Shown here in pieces: positions 1 through 14,379 of a stretch of 64,000 nt of DNA (position 1 is the first letter of the stretch; each line of letters begins with the position of its first letter). Source of the stretch: Panonychus citri (taxonomy: Eukaryota; Arthropoda; Arachnida; Trombidiformes; Tetranychidae); assembly GCF_014898815.1 (NCBI RefSeq), contig NW_026515539.1, positions 744,001-808,000 on the forward strand, in the 5' to 3' direction. Position numbers and translations under genes: made by a program. The notes under the pieces were generated by a model. The model was given only the letters and a program-made list of their open reading frames with translations. It did not search any database and had not been told where the DNA came from.

Positions 1-1138
1 TCTCTCTCTCTCTTCCTTCCACTACACCTATGGTTTTATTTTCTTTTTCTCCATCAAAGGTAAAGGTATATATATACACCTTTTCTCATCTTTCTCTCTT
101 GCTCCCTTCCTCCCTCCTTCTCTCTTTCTCTCTCTGTCTGACTGACTGTGTATTTAAAAACCAAGCCCAACCCAAACCCTATTGTTACTACCTGTAATTA
201 GTTGCTGCTAGTTGGCTTAAAAAAAGCAAACGGTTTCAGGTAATAGATAATAACAATAATAGTAGCTACTGTTTAGGTAGCAGTTTAATGATATTGCTCA
301 ACAAAAATATATGTATTATCAAAATCATCTCAAAATATTAAAGGTAAATTATAATAGTACAATTGACATTTTCATTTATTTTTCCTTTAGTTTACTTTTG
401 ATTACTTTTCTTTTTTTTTCTCGTCATTGTTATTATTAGCATTCATCATCATTCACCTTTACTCCTCCTATTACCTCCTCCACCCTCTCATATTTCATAT
501 TATCATTTTCTGCATTTCCTTTAAATGGTAAACATTTTCTTCTTTCTCTCTATTCTGGGTTTGGTGTATTTTCCTGAGAGAGAGGGAAAAGTTTACGTGT
601 TGACAAAATCATTTTGAATATTTATAATGTGTATAAATATCATCTCTCTAAATTGATATTTCTATTTCTATTTCACCTGAGTTTCTTTTTTCCTGACCTA
701 TCAGAACTTAATATAAATGTGACATTTGAATTTCACCATAGTAGTAGTGAAGGTAATCATAATGAGTTAAAGTTTCCATGTAAATACTTGCAATATTAAT
801 TCATATTCAATTCAAATATAAATAAATAACAATTTGAAACGAGAAAATGTATTTTTTTTTTCATCTAAAATAGTAAATAAGAGTCTAAATTGAAAAAAAA
901 TAACAGATGAAGAGATGAAATTGAAAATTGTTTGAATGATTCTTGTAAATAGTAACATTAATTTAAAATGAGATTACAACTCTTGCCGGTGATTTCGATA
1001 ACTAATGTAATAAGGGAACTTTACATGAAAATTGTCCTACAAATGATAAACCAGTTGATTATCATGCTGACTGAAAGAGCAATGAACACACAAACATGAA
1101 ACAGCATGAGAGTGAATCATAATGAAAAGGTAACTCAC
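1..1138. other. Non-coding flank and intron 3' of CLCA-type exon 1
   Basis: The first 140 bases are pyrimidine-rich with TC runs, and the rest is AT-rich. On the minus strand this region follows the splice donor of the CLCA-type first exon, so most of it is probably intron. One short exon-like segment is visible (minus strand, about 978-1036, preceded by a TTTGTAG acceptor), but its reading frame does not match the donor phase. It is discussed under findings and not called as coding. I see no other gene here. Confidence 0.6.
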
Positions 1139-1565
1139 CATTTGAATTAATGTAAATATCCGTATCCAGGGCAGTAAATGTTCTGGTTGTGTTGATACGA
1201 CGATTACCAATTTTACCTGACCATTGGTCAGGTATTAAAACAATCACTTCACCAAAGCACAAACTTTGATTGGTTGCAGTGTATAAAGAATTGGAGACTT
1301 GTTGAATTTTCTCCTCTAAATTGTCAATTAAAGTTGAAACAAGATTAATTTGTATGGCAGGATCAAAAGAGATAACAATATCCTTATAAGAATTGTTGTC
1401 AACGTAAATAGATTTTTGTGAAGCATCAACCAAAGTAGTGGACACAATTAACAATACAGATAAACACAGAATAACACTTTTAATCAGTTGATTACCAATT
1501 GATAATTTTCGCCTACAAAAATCACCAATGTGAGAGAATCTCTCTGATTGTTGAGATCTCGTCAT
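1139..1565 (-). CDS. CLCA-type protein, first coding exon (partial gene)
   Basis: This open frame encodes the amino end of a calcium-activated chloride channel regulator (CLCA) type protein. CLCA proteins are secreted or membrane-associated, with an N-terminal metalloprotease-like domain followed by a VWA domain. From the chosen Met (codon at 1563-1565) there is a basic leader, then a hydrophobic segment at about residues 28-46 that reads as a signal peptide or anchor. The CLCA N-domain start follows: YVDNNSYKDIVISFDP, a helix ending NSLYTATNQS, and a strand with EVIVLIPDQWS. In the family this is the 'NGY-IVIAI-P ... LF-AT ... ILIP--W' pattern. The frame runs into a GTGAGT donor after base 1139 (phase 1). 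The frame is open to upstream Met codons at 1622 and 1688, so the start is uncertain. The HExxH protease motif and VWA domain would lie in exons beyond the left edge. Family assignment is from pattern memory, without a search. Confidence 0.72.
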
Positions 1566-2708
1566 GTTGTTACTCAAATTACAATAATCCGAAAACAGAG
1601 AACGGCACAAACGAAAAGTCATTTCAATGTTAAGAGATGAGAGAATATCGATCAACTGTAGGTAACCATAAAAAGAGAGAAAAGGCAAAGAGTTAATATA
1701 ATCAACAGAAGAGAAGAAAAAAGAGGAAAAAAAATGAAAAAAGAATTAACAAAATTGAAGAATTAACAAAATTTCAATTGGATTGAGATGACATATTGAA
1801 GAAGAAGAGAAATAAAAAAGAGAAAAGAAAAGAAAATTTCGACAGATGTTGAAATGTTAAGTTAACAGTCCAATGTAAGAAAACAAACTGAAACTTGGTT
1901 CAACTTTTTCCCACCAAATGGTGAGCAAAGAAGAGGAAGATAATAGACAGAGAAGGAAGAAAGAGAAAAAAAGGAAGACAGAGATGATGAGGATAAAGTG
2001 AGTAAACGATCAACTCTTGAAAAGCAACTTGAGTGAGTCTTTCTTGCTTTTCAGGCCTTTCTTTTTTCCTTTTTTTCTTATTGCAATTTTTGTACATTAT
2101 CATAAAATGAGAAGATGAGGATGAGGATGAGGATAAATATTCACAAAGGATTGAGAAAGTGATTGAGAGAGAGAGAGAGATGAATAAAATCACAATAATC
2201 AACTGATCTTCATCAATTCAACAATCATGCTAATAGGAGATGCAATGATTAGCAATAAAAAAAAATGAAATTAACTTTTACCTTTGGGTTTCTGATATCC
2301 TGATTTATACTGAGAGGGAATCATAAAACATACTGTTGATTTCAATTGTTTCCGATCACAATCAACAGACAACAATCAGCAACAGTATTACACAAATGAA
2401 GACAATGGTTGAAAAACCGACAGTAGCAAAGACAAAACCAGTTTGTATTAATGTAGCTTTTTTTTTGTCAACCATCAACACCACCGGTATAGTTATTATA
2501 TCATCAACATCTCCTTCACCTCCTCCTCCTCCTCCTCTGTCATCAATGTTAAATAGTAAGTAGCAGTTACCTAATAGCAACAAAACACCAAGAGAAGCAG
2601 CAACAGCAGCAGCAGCTGATTAAAACACCATTAACAAGAGTAGATACACAATGTTGTGGTTATTAACATTAATTATCATCCAACAATTAACACGTAACCA
2701 ACAACAAC

Positions 2709-2739
<31 letters not shown>

Positions 2740-5700
2740 CAAATGAATATGATACAGACAATAGTCCAATGATGTTATTCCCAATCCTAAAGGCAAAAGA
2801 ATAAAGGAAAACAATGAGAAAAGAATAGAATAAAAAAAAATGGAAATCAAAATTTTCCATTAACCTTGCAAATCAATAATCACCATATAATCTGTTGATA
2901 TCCCAAAAGAACAAGTTAACTACTGATCGATCAGAAGTTAATTAAACGTAAATTGAGTTAATTATCTGTAGAAAGAATAATATAAGAAAAGAAAAACAGA
3001 AGAAATTATTTAATCAACATCAAAGAGAAAGATATGGAAATCCAAATGTACTCACAAGAGATAAAAAAAATCAAAATGGACGATAGACTTTCACCTTTTC
3101 CATTTCCATTTCCTTTCCCTTTGAATTAAACATTTTCTTCTGTTGATTAGAAGTTAATTGTTGGTCTTAATTGTCCACAAACAACACACATTTAAACGGA
3201 TACATTAACGGATAACAATTAACAGAAATCAAGAGCAAATGAGAAAAAAGAATTTTTTTTTATTCTTTTCCAAAGCGTAATGACTACATTAACCCTCGCC
3301 CATAGAGAATCACAATGGACTAATAAAATCACATGTAATTATTATTGCGCTTTTTTGTCGACATTTTTTTCGGATTATTTTCATTTTTAATTCTCTTTCT
3401 TTGCTTTACCTTTGTGGCTTTTTGCCAGTTTCATTTTGGTTTTATTGTTATTCTATTCTTCATCTTCATCATCACCGTGAAAATTTATATCATGGAAACA
3501 ACAACGAAAAGGTAACAACAATTAATAATATGGTAACAATATGGTTAAGGTGTGTGTCTATATGTGTGCCTATGATTAGTGTTTATGTTTACCTGTAAAT
3601 TGGTTACACCTTTTTCACTTCCGTTAACATGTTACAATCTTGTGATTTTATTATTTTTTTTTCTTCTTTTGTAGTTTGATAAACATACTGGTGAACATGG
3701 TGATTATGTTGTAATTAATAAGAGAATTATCTTCTCTTCCTTTTGATTTTAGACTGTAAGTTATGTATGGAAATTCAATGGACCAGTTGATTGGGGAGAA
3801 TTTTTTTTTTCTTCTCTTTAAGATTCCAATGGATGAAGAGACTTGAAAGGCTTTTTTTTCTTCTTTTTTTTCTGTCAATGGTTGGTAATCTTCTACAACT
3901 CTTTTCTATGTTCTTCTCACAGTGATTTACATTCTTTTCGCTAATTGTTGTGCTTGAAATTCTCTTCTTTTTCTTTTGTTTTAGCTGTGTGATTAACAAT
4001 GGAAATTGGAATCCATTCCAGGGAAAATGCTCCAAGGTAAATTGCTGTTGTCGCCATTTTCCGCCTTTATGATGTCTCCAGATTGGATTATCTGATTAAT
4101 TGATTTTCATACCATTTGAAATGTTCTCTCATTGGATTAACTCAATTCTACTTGTGTATTGTACTTATAAGTTTTTAGTCGTTTCCTTTGCTGATTTGAC
4201 TGAAACAAACACACCGACTCTTGAATCTCCTTCAGGCCATAATTTTGCTGTTAATCCATTTACCTAAAGGATTCAATTGAAATTCATTGTCAAGAGAAAA
4301 CAACAAAAATGAAAGAGATACAAACAAGAAAAACAATGAATGTCAACATTAGTGAAACGATGGAAACTCTCATTGTCTTATTTCAATCAGCTGTTACTTT
4401 ATGATCTCAATATCAACAACAATCAAATCAATTGTCTAATAATAATCATAATAATATATTGATATATTTATATGTTTATCATTGATTAGTTGATTATTGT
4501 TGAATTGGTAAAATAATGATAACTTTGATTTCATCTATCTCATAATCAGGTAAGCTTGACCAATATGTTATTTAAATTAACAACAATGAGATAACCTTAA
4601 TCACTAATCAACCGATAATCTGTCAATACCAATTAACTTTTTCCATCAAGTGAATATCTTTTAATTCAAGATATAATAATAATCTTAAAATTCATTCATT
4701 AATCTGAAGTGAAAAAAAAATCACCAACACCAACAATATATAAATGTTGTAAATTTCTTGAAGATGATGATAAATAATCAAACAGTCAAAGACTTGATTG
4801 TTGTTGTGTTGATTTCTGATACAAATTACAGAAAGTGTAGGTTGTTGATTGTTGATGTTGTTGTTTATTCATCATGTTTCATGTCACTTTGAAGGTTTTT
4901 CAATATACTATGTACATCTAACACCAATTAGCCAATTTTGATATTTACAATTTCTATTTGTTGATTGAATCAGAAACGAGAGAGAGAGAAATGAGATGAT
5001 ATCCAAAAAAGTGAAGAAAAAAAAATTCTATTCTAATTTGGATCATATTCTTGTTTATCATTCTTGTCAAAAGTGATGACAACTATTTCCTTTCATGGTT
5101 ACATCACTTTTCATCCTCATCACTTTTTATCAGCATCTTGTTAGTATACAGTTGATGTTATGATAAAATCACAACAACAATCAAACTAATCCAATTTGAA
5201 CTGAATATTTTTCTTATTATCCTTGTTTGACCATCACAATCAACGATTAACTTTTTTACTGATTAATGTTAACGATTAATTGATTGATTACAAGACATTG
5301 CAGATAATTAAATTAATATTTTATTATTATTATTGTATCATTTTAATTGATCAGGAAAAGATTTGATAAATTGACCGTTTTTAATTTAATTGTTTCTCTA
5401 TTGCCACTTAATATTTATTAGTTAACTAAATTCCACTCCTTAATTTATTATCATCACTAATTGATTGTAGTATTATTATTGTAATATAATTGTGATTGGT
5501 ATTGATGTCGTTGATTGTTATCATGATTGAAACTTTCCAGCTTCTGAATTTAATAACAATTACAAGTTTACCAATGAAAAAGTGATAATCAAATCAATTA
5601 CTGAACAACAATAACGAGAAGTAAAAAATTGAATCAAACTTTTTCATTTATTATTTTCATTCATTGTTACAGGTTAAGGTGATGATCAAATTGCATGGTA

Positions 5701-8337
5701 ATGAACAGAATCAAATGAAATGGAAATGAAATTAAACAATAATTGATACAAAATGAATTAAGGTAACTATGGTTGGAAGATTTTTCTTTTCTCATCAAAA
5801 AGACACACAGAGGAACAAAAAGAGAAAGTGAAAAATAAGGTTAACATGGAGATGAGAATAGAAAAGTGAAACTATTGAACCATCGATGATGATGATGACA
5901 AAGATTGAATGTTCATCATCATCATCATTGACCTTGTTTGATAAAAACATAGGTTTCTATGGATTTACAACAATAAATAATAACAACAGGTACCCAACAG
6001 TTTTGTTACCTTTTCTCAACAAGTGATGAGGATGATGATCAGTAAATAAGTTACTATGGTAACCATTTGATTATCATGGTTGGAATGAAAAAAAAAGATG
6101 ATGATTTGTGAGGGAGCAAAAATGTTAGACAAAAGAATCCAATGAGATGATAGAGATAAAGGAAAAATATTGATGATAATAATAGAAGAAGCAAAATCCA
6201 AGGTGATGAGGATGAAGATGGAGAGAAAGATGAAGATGAAGATGAAGATGATGTGAATCTATTGAAACTATTGGTCAATGTTTTCCAAATAATAACAGTT
6301 TGATTAATTTTTAATTCGCTTCAATGGTAACAATCAATTATTTATTTAAATCATAAGTAAACTTATTCTCTCTCTCTCTCATTTGGAGAGCAACAAAAAA
6401 AACATGACAATGAATATGAACAATTAACAATATAATCATGTTGATATGAACAAGATGATGATGTAAAACAGTGAAAAAAGTAAACAATAACATGTGAGAA
6501 TCTTATATAATTCAGTCATCCATAGTGTTCCAATAATAACTTAATATGCTTGAATAACACATTGAATATTTCATCTTGATCATTATCTCCATCATCTCTG
6601 AAAGTTCATATAAAGACATTATCATACCTAATTGATTTGATTTGATCAACCCCCAGTGAGTAAACACACTTGAAGTCACAATCATCAGCATCTTAACCAT
6701 CATCATCATCATCATCTTTACCTTTATCTTTTTCCATCATCAATTGACCAAAGGTCAGTCTTATTATCCTACAATTGAAAAGCAGGTAACCTTTAATACC
6801 TTGTTGTTATTTGTGTTACTCTTGTTGATTTAAATTGAATTACAATCTTATCATGTTTTACACGCCCTATTTTATTAGTTTCTTTAGCATTTATCATCAT
6901 CCTCATCCTCATCTTTATCTTCATCATCATCTTAATATGATTTTACCTTTTTCTAATTCCAATTGATTTGTTTAAAGAATTAAATCTTAAAAGAAAAAGT
7001 TTAATCACAAGAAAATCAAACAACGTGAAGAATAAGCAAAAAAAAAATCACTTTCAGATTATCTTATTATTGATTCTTAATCTGACAATTTAATCTGAAT
7101 CAATTTTGAATTATCACCGAATTGACCAGTAACGTTGATTGTTTCAATTGAATAAAAAAAAACTCTGATCCTATTTGATGATTGTTAAGATTACCAGGGA
7201 AAGTTAATTTTCTTTAATTTCTCCATAATAAGTTAACCATGATTCTTAATTGTAATTCTTATGATTTAATTGCGAAATGTTGATGATGACTAACGAGCTG
7301 ATACTTTGTTGCAAAGTTGATTAGTTGATTGGCAACGATTTCGAGACGATTTGCAATTACAATTAATCATTTACCTGATTCTCTACAATTATTATTGTTG
7401 TTGTAATTACAATTTGATAATTTATTGTGTTGTTTTTATTTCAAGCAGATTGTAAATCAATTTGATTTTAATTTAATTTTCTTGTAACTCTTTTCTCAAT
7501 TTACAGATGACCATGGCAAACAATTAAATTTAATTGTTACCTTTAAATTATCTGCTACCTGATGTTGTTTATATAAATCATGAGAGACCAAATTTATAAC
7601 CATAACCATTGAAAATTGTAACAAACAGAAAACATGAATGACAATTGTAATTACAATTAACTAATCATCAATGAGGCTCCACCTTGTAAACAATTTGCAA
7701 TAAATTTTGCAACTTTGTCTTCATCATGATGATGATGTGATTTGTTGTTGGCTTACCTGTGGTAATAATTATTAAATTGTTGATGATTTAATATCATGAT
7801 GGTGATACAATCTTAACAATTGTTAAGATTTATTATCAACTTTAATTAACTTTTTTTATCAATTTGAATTGTTTGTTTGTTTTTAAAACTCTTATCTTGT
7901 TGTATTATTATTAATCCTTAATTGTGATAATTTTAATCCATAATTGATAACCTAACATGAGGATTTCTATTAATATTATCACGAATGGTGAATCAATTTC
8001 CACCTACTGATTGTTATATTGATCTGATAACAATTTATCACAACAATTAGTGTAAATGTTTTTCTAATCATGAAGATTTATATATATTATTACATCTATT
8101 GTTTTTCTCAGGTAAACATCATCATCTTTTCATCATAATCAGATGAAGATAAAAATGATAATAACAATCAGTTGGATAATTGATACTAACAATTAACTGT
8201 TAAACCTTTGCAACAGCAAAGAATACAATTTAATCGCTCTATCCTTATTATTTTCATCTATAACAATTAATCATTAATTTCCAATCAAACGATTGTAATT
8301 AAAAGTGTAAAAATATACAGAGAGAAAGAGAGAGAGA

Positions 8338-8362
8338 GATGATGATGATGATGATGATGATG
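8338..8362. repeat. (GAT)n microsatellite
   Basis: A run of about eight GAT units lies directly after a GA run. It is one of the cleanest trinucleotide arrays in the left half of the window. Confidence 0.9.
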
Positions 8363-11290
8363 AAACAAAAATCTCTTGATTATTTACCTTCTCGTTATGA
8401 ATTGTTACCTGGGCTACTGTTAGTATGGACAATATTAGCCCTACAACCTTTGACCTCTAAATCTTCACTTTGACATCCATGTAATCGATGATGAAAAGTT
8501 ACCTTTGTTTGTACAGGTAAGTAAATTTGTTCGTGATCATTTTTCCCCAGGATTTTAGCCTCAGGGTAATTAAACTTTTCGTGGATAATGATTGTTATAT
8601 TGTGTACAAATAAGATTCAATATATCAGTTAATAAGTAAAAGGTGCAAGAAAAGATGATGAGGATAAACTGGCGATGAAGATGAAGATGAAAATGATGAT
8701 GAAGATGCGAGAACCTTGAAGATAAATTGAAAAAAATGGTTAACCGGATCTTAATTAACTTGACAGTAGCTTTTAAATTGTTTAGTTATAATCTTAATAG
8801 TGGTAACATGATTGTTGATTCACACGTTGGAATGGTTAGTTAATTATTTGGGGGGAAAAAAATAAGTCTAAATAACTGAATCAATTATAATTATATCTAA
8901 ATGATCATCTTTAATTTTAGTATATTGACCCAACAATTAATTAAATCAATAAGTTATTATTAAACTAATATTGAATAGATTCTTGAAATGTTCAATGTTA
9001 TTATCATCATGTTTTCATATCATGAATCATTATTTAATTATCATCTTAATCATGATGTATAAGAAAAAAAGTTTCAAATAATTTACAGGTAAATTACAGG
9101 TTAACATTTAATTTGATTGTTGATTGATTTCAACACACGGATCATGTTAACATTGAATTACAATTTAATTGTTACCGCAAGAGAAATGATAATCAACTAC
9201 TGAATAACAATTTGAAATATTAATAATATCAGTTGATTGTTATTAATAAATTGTTGTAATTGTGATTTTAAAGGAAACCAGGAAGACTTTGTAAAGGAAA
9301 TATAAATTAAAGGGATAAAAAAACCATGGAAAAGTTAATTAACTCTTGTATACTAACCATGATTAACTTAATTGCATAACTGGTTTAGTTGATTATTCAT
9401 ATTCATGTAATTCATATCTCATTGTATATATATCACTGATTAGTAAATTGTTGATTAGTTTGATGTTATATTAATACAACAACAACAAAAAATGGTTCAA
9501 TCTTTTCATGTCAAAATGTTGATTAGTTTAAATTGTTACTCTTGAATTGCAATTAACTGTAAATTGTTAATTTACATAAAATTTAATTTTAATATTTTAT
9601 ATATACAAAGTTTTTTTTTCTCCATGCTAACTAATCATTGATTAGACAAAATTTACAGTTAATTAAAGTTGATTGTTGAACAAGTTTACATCTTGTTAAT
9701 GGAAAGTTATTGATCATTATGATTAGGAAAATGTTTCTGATTATGATTAACTAATCATCGTTGATAATAAATGGATTGGGTTGATGAGTGAAGCAAAAGG
9801 AGTAATGAAAATTAACTGATTACTTTTTTTTTGTCTACAATTTGGGTTACAATTTAAATGTCTAATCATTTGGATCCATGTTGTTAAACATCATCTTGAT
9901 TAAATCATGTTTCTTATATACAATATCATGATTATGATTAAGTTGATTATTCTTGTACAATTGATATATAATATAAACATGACATAACCTAAATTGTTGA
10001 TTGTAAATTTCAATATGACCCAATTTTAAATTAACTTAATAATTATCAACTTAATCATGATACACTTTCTCATGGGTAAAAAATAAAACAAAATAACACA
10101 AAACAAATACAGTTAATTATAAATGTTGGTTAACAATCAGTGTTGATGCTCAATCATCATCATAATGGTGAAAGTGCTTGATTGTTGGTTAATTTAATTG
10201 TTTCCAATTGGAAAAGCAAAGTTTAAATTCACATAATAATAACTTTTCCTCTCTCTCTCTCTCTCTGATTTTTTATCCTGCAAATCATAAGCAATTTAGG
10301 ATGATGATTAAGATGATGAAGCCTTGAATTTATGTGGTTTATATGTAATAGGAAAGTGCTAAAGATTACGAAATGACCAAAATCCTCGCTAATCCGGATT
10401 AAAGATTCATCTGGACCTTTCAAGTTGTTTACTTTCAAATTGTTGGATTTAGTTGTGAAGTAATAACTTTATGATTATAATGATTACGATTTAGCTGTTT
10501 ACATGGTAATCAAGTTGTTCCTAGAATTGCAAATACCAGGAGAGGTGAAGGTTCATCTGGTAGTTGTGGTGGTTATGGAGTAAAATGATGATGATCATCA
10601 TCATCATGATGACCAAATATCACATTTCAACTCTAAAGGCCCAAAGTCATTTGGGTTCATCTAATTCAGAAATGAAGGTAAAGTGAAATAAACTAAAATC
10701 TCATAATCACCATTTTGTTTTTCTCTTCCCAATTGGCTATTTGTTGGATAATCTTTTTTTTTCTGGGTAAACAGTAAACAGAAATGATTAGTATGATGAT
10801 TAACTTGATTGATAGATTATGATAATTGGTAATTTCTTGATTAGATTGTGTTTCTAATATTGTTGTTGATGGAATTGATTTTTAACCTAATGTTGCATTA
10901 ATCATTATGGTTGTTGTTGGGCTTTGGATTGTGTTGCTTTTTTTTTGTTTCACATCGTTGATTAAGTATCAAGATTAGTACAGGGAATTGATTACGATGA
11001 TTTATTTTAATGGTAATCAAAATGATTCCTTGATTCTTTGTCTCTTATTCTTGTTTACTTTTACTTTCACTGATTACAATCAACAAATGCAGGGTAACCT
11101 CATTAAGAAATGTAACTATCTCTATTTTATCATCTCTCTCTCTCTCTCTCATCTTCTGTATCTCTGTTGATAATATCGCCTTAGGCTTGATTAACTAGAT
11201 TACCTGCTATTTAACAAGATTACCTTTACACCTTAAGTGTATAAGTTTAACCTTTGAAACAACAACTTTGAAGCTGGAGAGACTTGAATG

Positions 11291-11355
11291 ATGATGCAAA
11301 GATGATGAAGATGATGAAGATGATGAAGATGATAAAGATGGAGATGATGATGATG
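11291..11355. repeat. Imperfect GAT/GAA trinucleotide tract
   Basis: Repeated GATGATGAA-type units run for about 65 bases with a purine-rich plus strand. The antisense translation is an Ile/Phe-rich frame that should not be taken as a gene. Confidence 0.85.
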
Positions 11356-14312
11356 AGATTGTTAAAATTAAAACGAACCACACCAATGATAGAAAGAGGA
11401 ATGAAAAAGATCACTTTCTCCGCTCCGACCAATTATTATGAGGAAAATACATCTAATCGATGATAGTGGTAAATGGAGGGTCAAATGGACGATGGTGGTT
11501 TAGAGGGAAGGATGAAGATGATAAAAGATGATTAAAATGATGGCGTCGACATTTATTCTTATATCCAAGGTAAGATTAATTAACTAAGATAGAAAGTGAA
11601 AGATAAATTAACAAAAGTCACAATTAACTTTTCTTTGTAGACACAAAATGATTCGGAATCCATGTTGGTGTTTAAAGACACGAGATCATGAAGATAATTA
11701 AATCTGATCTTGTTGAGCTTTGACCATGGAAATTGTGATTTAGAGTTAATCAAGTTAGAGGAATAGAGAATTTAATTATTGTAATAGTTTTTGAAGAAAA
11801 AAACTTAGCAATTAAGCTGAAAAAATGAGCGATTAACAATTAAGACTTTTTTCCCTTGATTCCAATCACAAGGTAAGAATTCAAGTCCATTGGATGGATG
11901 GAAACGCCTTGGATTTTGTATGTGCCTCATTGGAATTAAATTAACCATTCGAAGTTTAATTGTTAATCAACTTGCAACAATTTAGGGCTGATCGTTGATT
12001 CGTAACCAACTGTTAACCTACAAATCAATCAACTTTTAAATTGATTAACTTTCTCTTAAATGATCAATCAAAATTGACGAATTCACGATTTCTTTTCCTT
12101 TATGGTTAATTAATTGTTTACTTTTTGTTTCTCAACAAATTTTAATTGTTTTTAATTAACTGTTAACAATATCTTATTTATTCTGACAATTAAATTGTCC
12201 ATCGTGAGGTGAATCTAATTTTATTTAATTGATAAGATGAAACAATTTAGTAAATTTGTCAGTTAATTAAATGTTCAACTAATTAACTTCTCGAAAATTA
12301 CAATTAAACGGTAAACAATTACGAAAATTAATAAACTAACAATCAAGTTGACAGTTAATTTACTGATTAATGTGACAATTTAAATTAACACGTTTTTTTA
12401 GAAACTTAATTGTAGTGATTAAGTGAAGTGATAATTAGATTTTATTTTGTTTTGTTTTTGTGGATAAAAATTGATGGGAAAATCAAATTAAACTTTTAAT
12501 TGTAGTCAAATTATTGTAATTAAGTTATCATCGTTTGATTTGGTTGATTAATTAAAACTAACCCACAGAGACAAACATTGCTACATAATTGTAATTAAAT
12601 TAAATTAAATTAAATTAATAAAAGTGTCAAGACGAAAAGAAAAAGTTTCGAGAAAAAAATTATATTTTAAAAACAAGAGTTTCTAAAAGGTGAGACAAAT
12701 TGTTGTTAATTAAGAAGTAATTAACTTGATTAAGGTTGATTGGTTTACCTGCTTCTTACACTAATAGTTAAATTGTCAGGTTAGTTAGTTAGTTAATCAT
12801 TAATATACTAATTGTAACCAGGGATTGGCTTTTTCATATCTAATTTCAATCAGAGATCAGGGTAAGGTTTTTATCAAATTGAATTTGATGATCAAGATGA
12901 TTAAGATGATGATCAAGATGATACGGAAGACAAGGGCTTGGCACGTAACACAGAAGCCTCACATTTATCATCATCATCATCATCATCATCATAATGATTA
13001 ACTTAATTCATAACGATCAAAGGTAAACGCGCCTAGAAAAAGTAACAATTGTATGAAAAAGTTAATCAATTGAACAAATTGATTGAATTGTGTTGATTAA
13101 ATTATCTCAGTCTTTTGATTTACTTAAATCAGTGGGTTTAAATTGTATGATATATATTTCACCAACCAACAATTAACTAAACTTCCTCCTGATATATTGA
13201 GTAACAATATTAATTGTTCATCATGGTAACAATTAATGTTTCTCCTTGAATCAATTGGTTGATTCAGTTGTGATTAAACTTGATAATGATCATGACAATT
13301 TCCTTAATTATTAACTATGACAACCTATTGTCATCATTATCATCATCATCTTAATCATCATAATTAACTACGCCCTTGTCATTGTAATCATATCACCATA
13401 AAGTTGATTAACTTAATTATCTTCACTGATTTATAGTTAATTACAATTGTTACCATTGTGTTTCCGCCTAAATTTGCAACCACCATTTAAATTAGTTGAT
13501 CAAGTAACCACAATTATCTTGTTCATGATTAAATCATGGATTCTCATTTCATTTCATTTCATTTTGATTTAGTTTCTTTTTGATTAACTATAAACATCTT
13601 AATTATTAATATTAATTAATGTTCATTACCATTGATTGTTATCAGTTTTTCATTTATAAATTAATATATTTTACTCCATGATAGTTATGGTAGTAAACTA
13701 TATTAGGAATACATTTAATTTAGTTAATTTAACAGATTTTACAATTAGATTACTAGGGTTGAGTCTTGTCAGAACTTTAAATTGCTCAGGTTTAGTTAAT
13801 TTCTAACTAACTTTTATGTTGATTTAGTTTATTAACTGAAGACGTTGATATTATCTGTTGATTCAATCTGACAAGTTGTAGTTTCTTTTACTGGATTCAT
13901 TTGCAGTAGTTGTTGTTGTTGTTGTTGTTGATGCTCATAATCAACGTTGGCTCGTTGATTACCAACGATAAACTTAATTACAATTTCTTACCTGGAAAAT
14001 AAAGTAAAGTAACAACCACGATGACAAAATTGAAGGTAAAAAACTAAGATATAACTTAAAGTTATCTTGTTCTAGGATTATGATTATCCCTCTGTAAGAA
14101 AACGGGTCCATCCATAAAAAGGATTTCTCATCTTCTCTCTTCCCCAGGAATCAGTGAGCGAGTGAGAGAGAGAGAGAAGATTATCATCCTCATGGTCTTG
14201 GAATGATGTTGGACAAGGTTAGTAATAGATAAGAACAGTTTCTTTCCTCTTCAAAAGATCGGTAATCTTGGCATGCGTTCCATAAGATTTTGGCCTTGAG
14301 GACATTTTACTG

Positions 14313-14315
<3 letters not shown>

Positions 14316-14376
<61 letters not shown>
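14316..14376. repeat. (AG)n microsatellite, about 30 units
   Basis: Uninterrupted AG dinucleotides for about 61 bases. The opposite strand reads as a Leu-Ser repeat, which is a translation artefact. Confidence 0.95.

Positions 14377-14379
<3 letters not shown>

Noticed and set aside
3651..4035. Lys-rich minus-strand frames at 3.7-4.0 kb
   Set aside because: They are translations of TTC/TTT-rich pyrimidine tracts. The tracts are more likely intron acceptor-type or spacer sequence.
7812..7829. Palindrome TCTTAACAATTGTTAAGA
   Set aside because: Built from the AT words that fill the spacer. Short palindromes of this kind are expected often, and no repeat or element surrounds it.
10229..10438. 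Minus-strand frame beginning KVNNLKGPDESLIRISEDFG
   Set aside because: The first 20 residues look protein-like, but the frame then runs into His-rich and GA-repeat translation with no splice donor that would save it.
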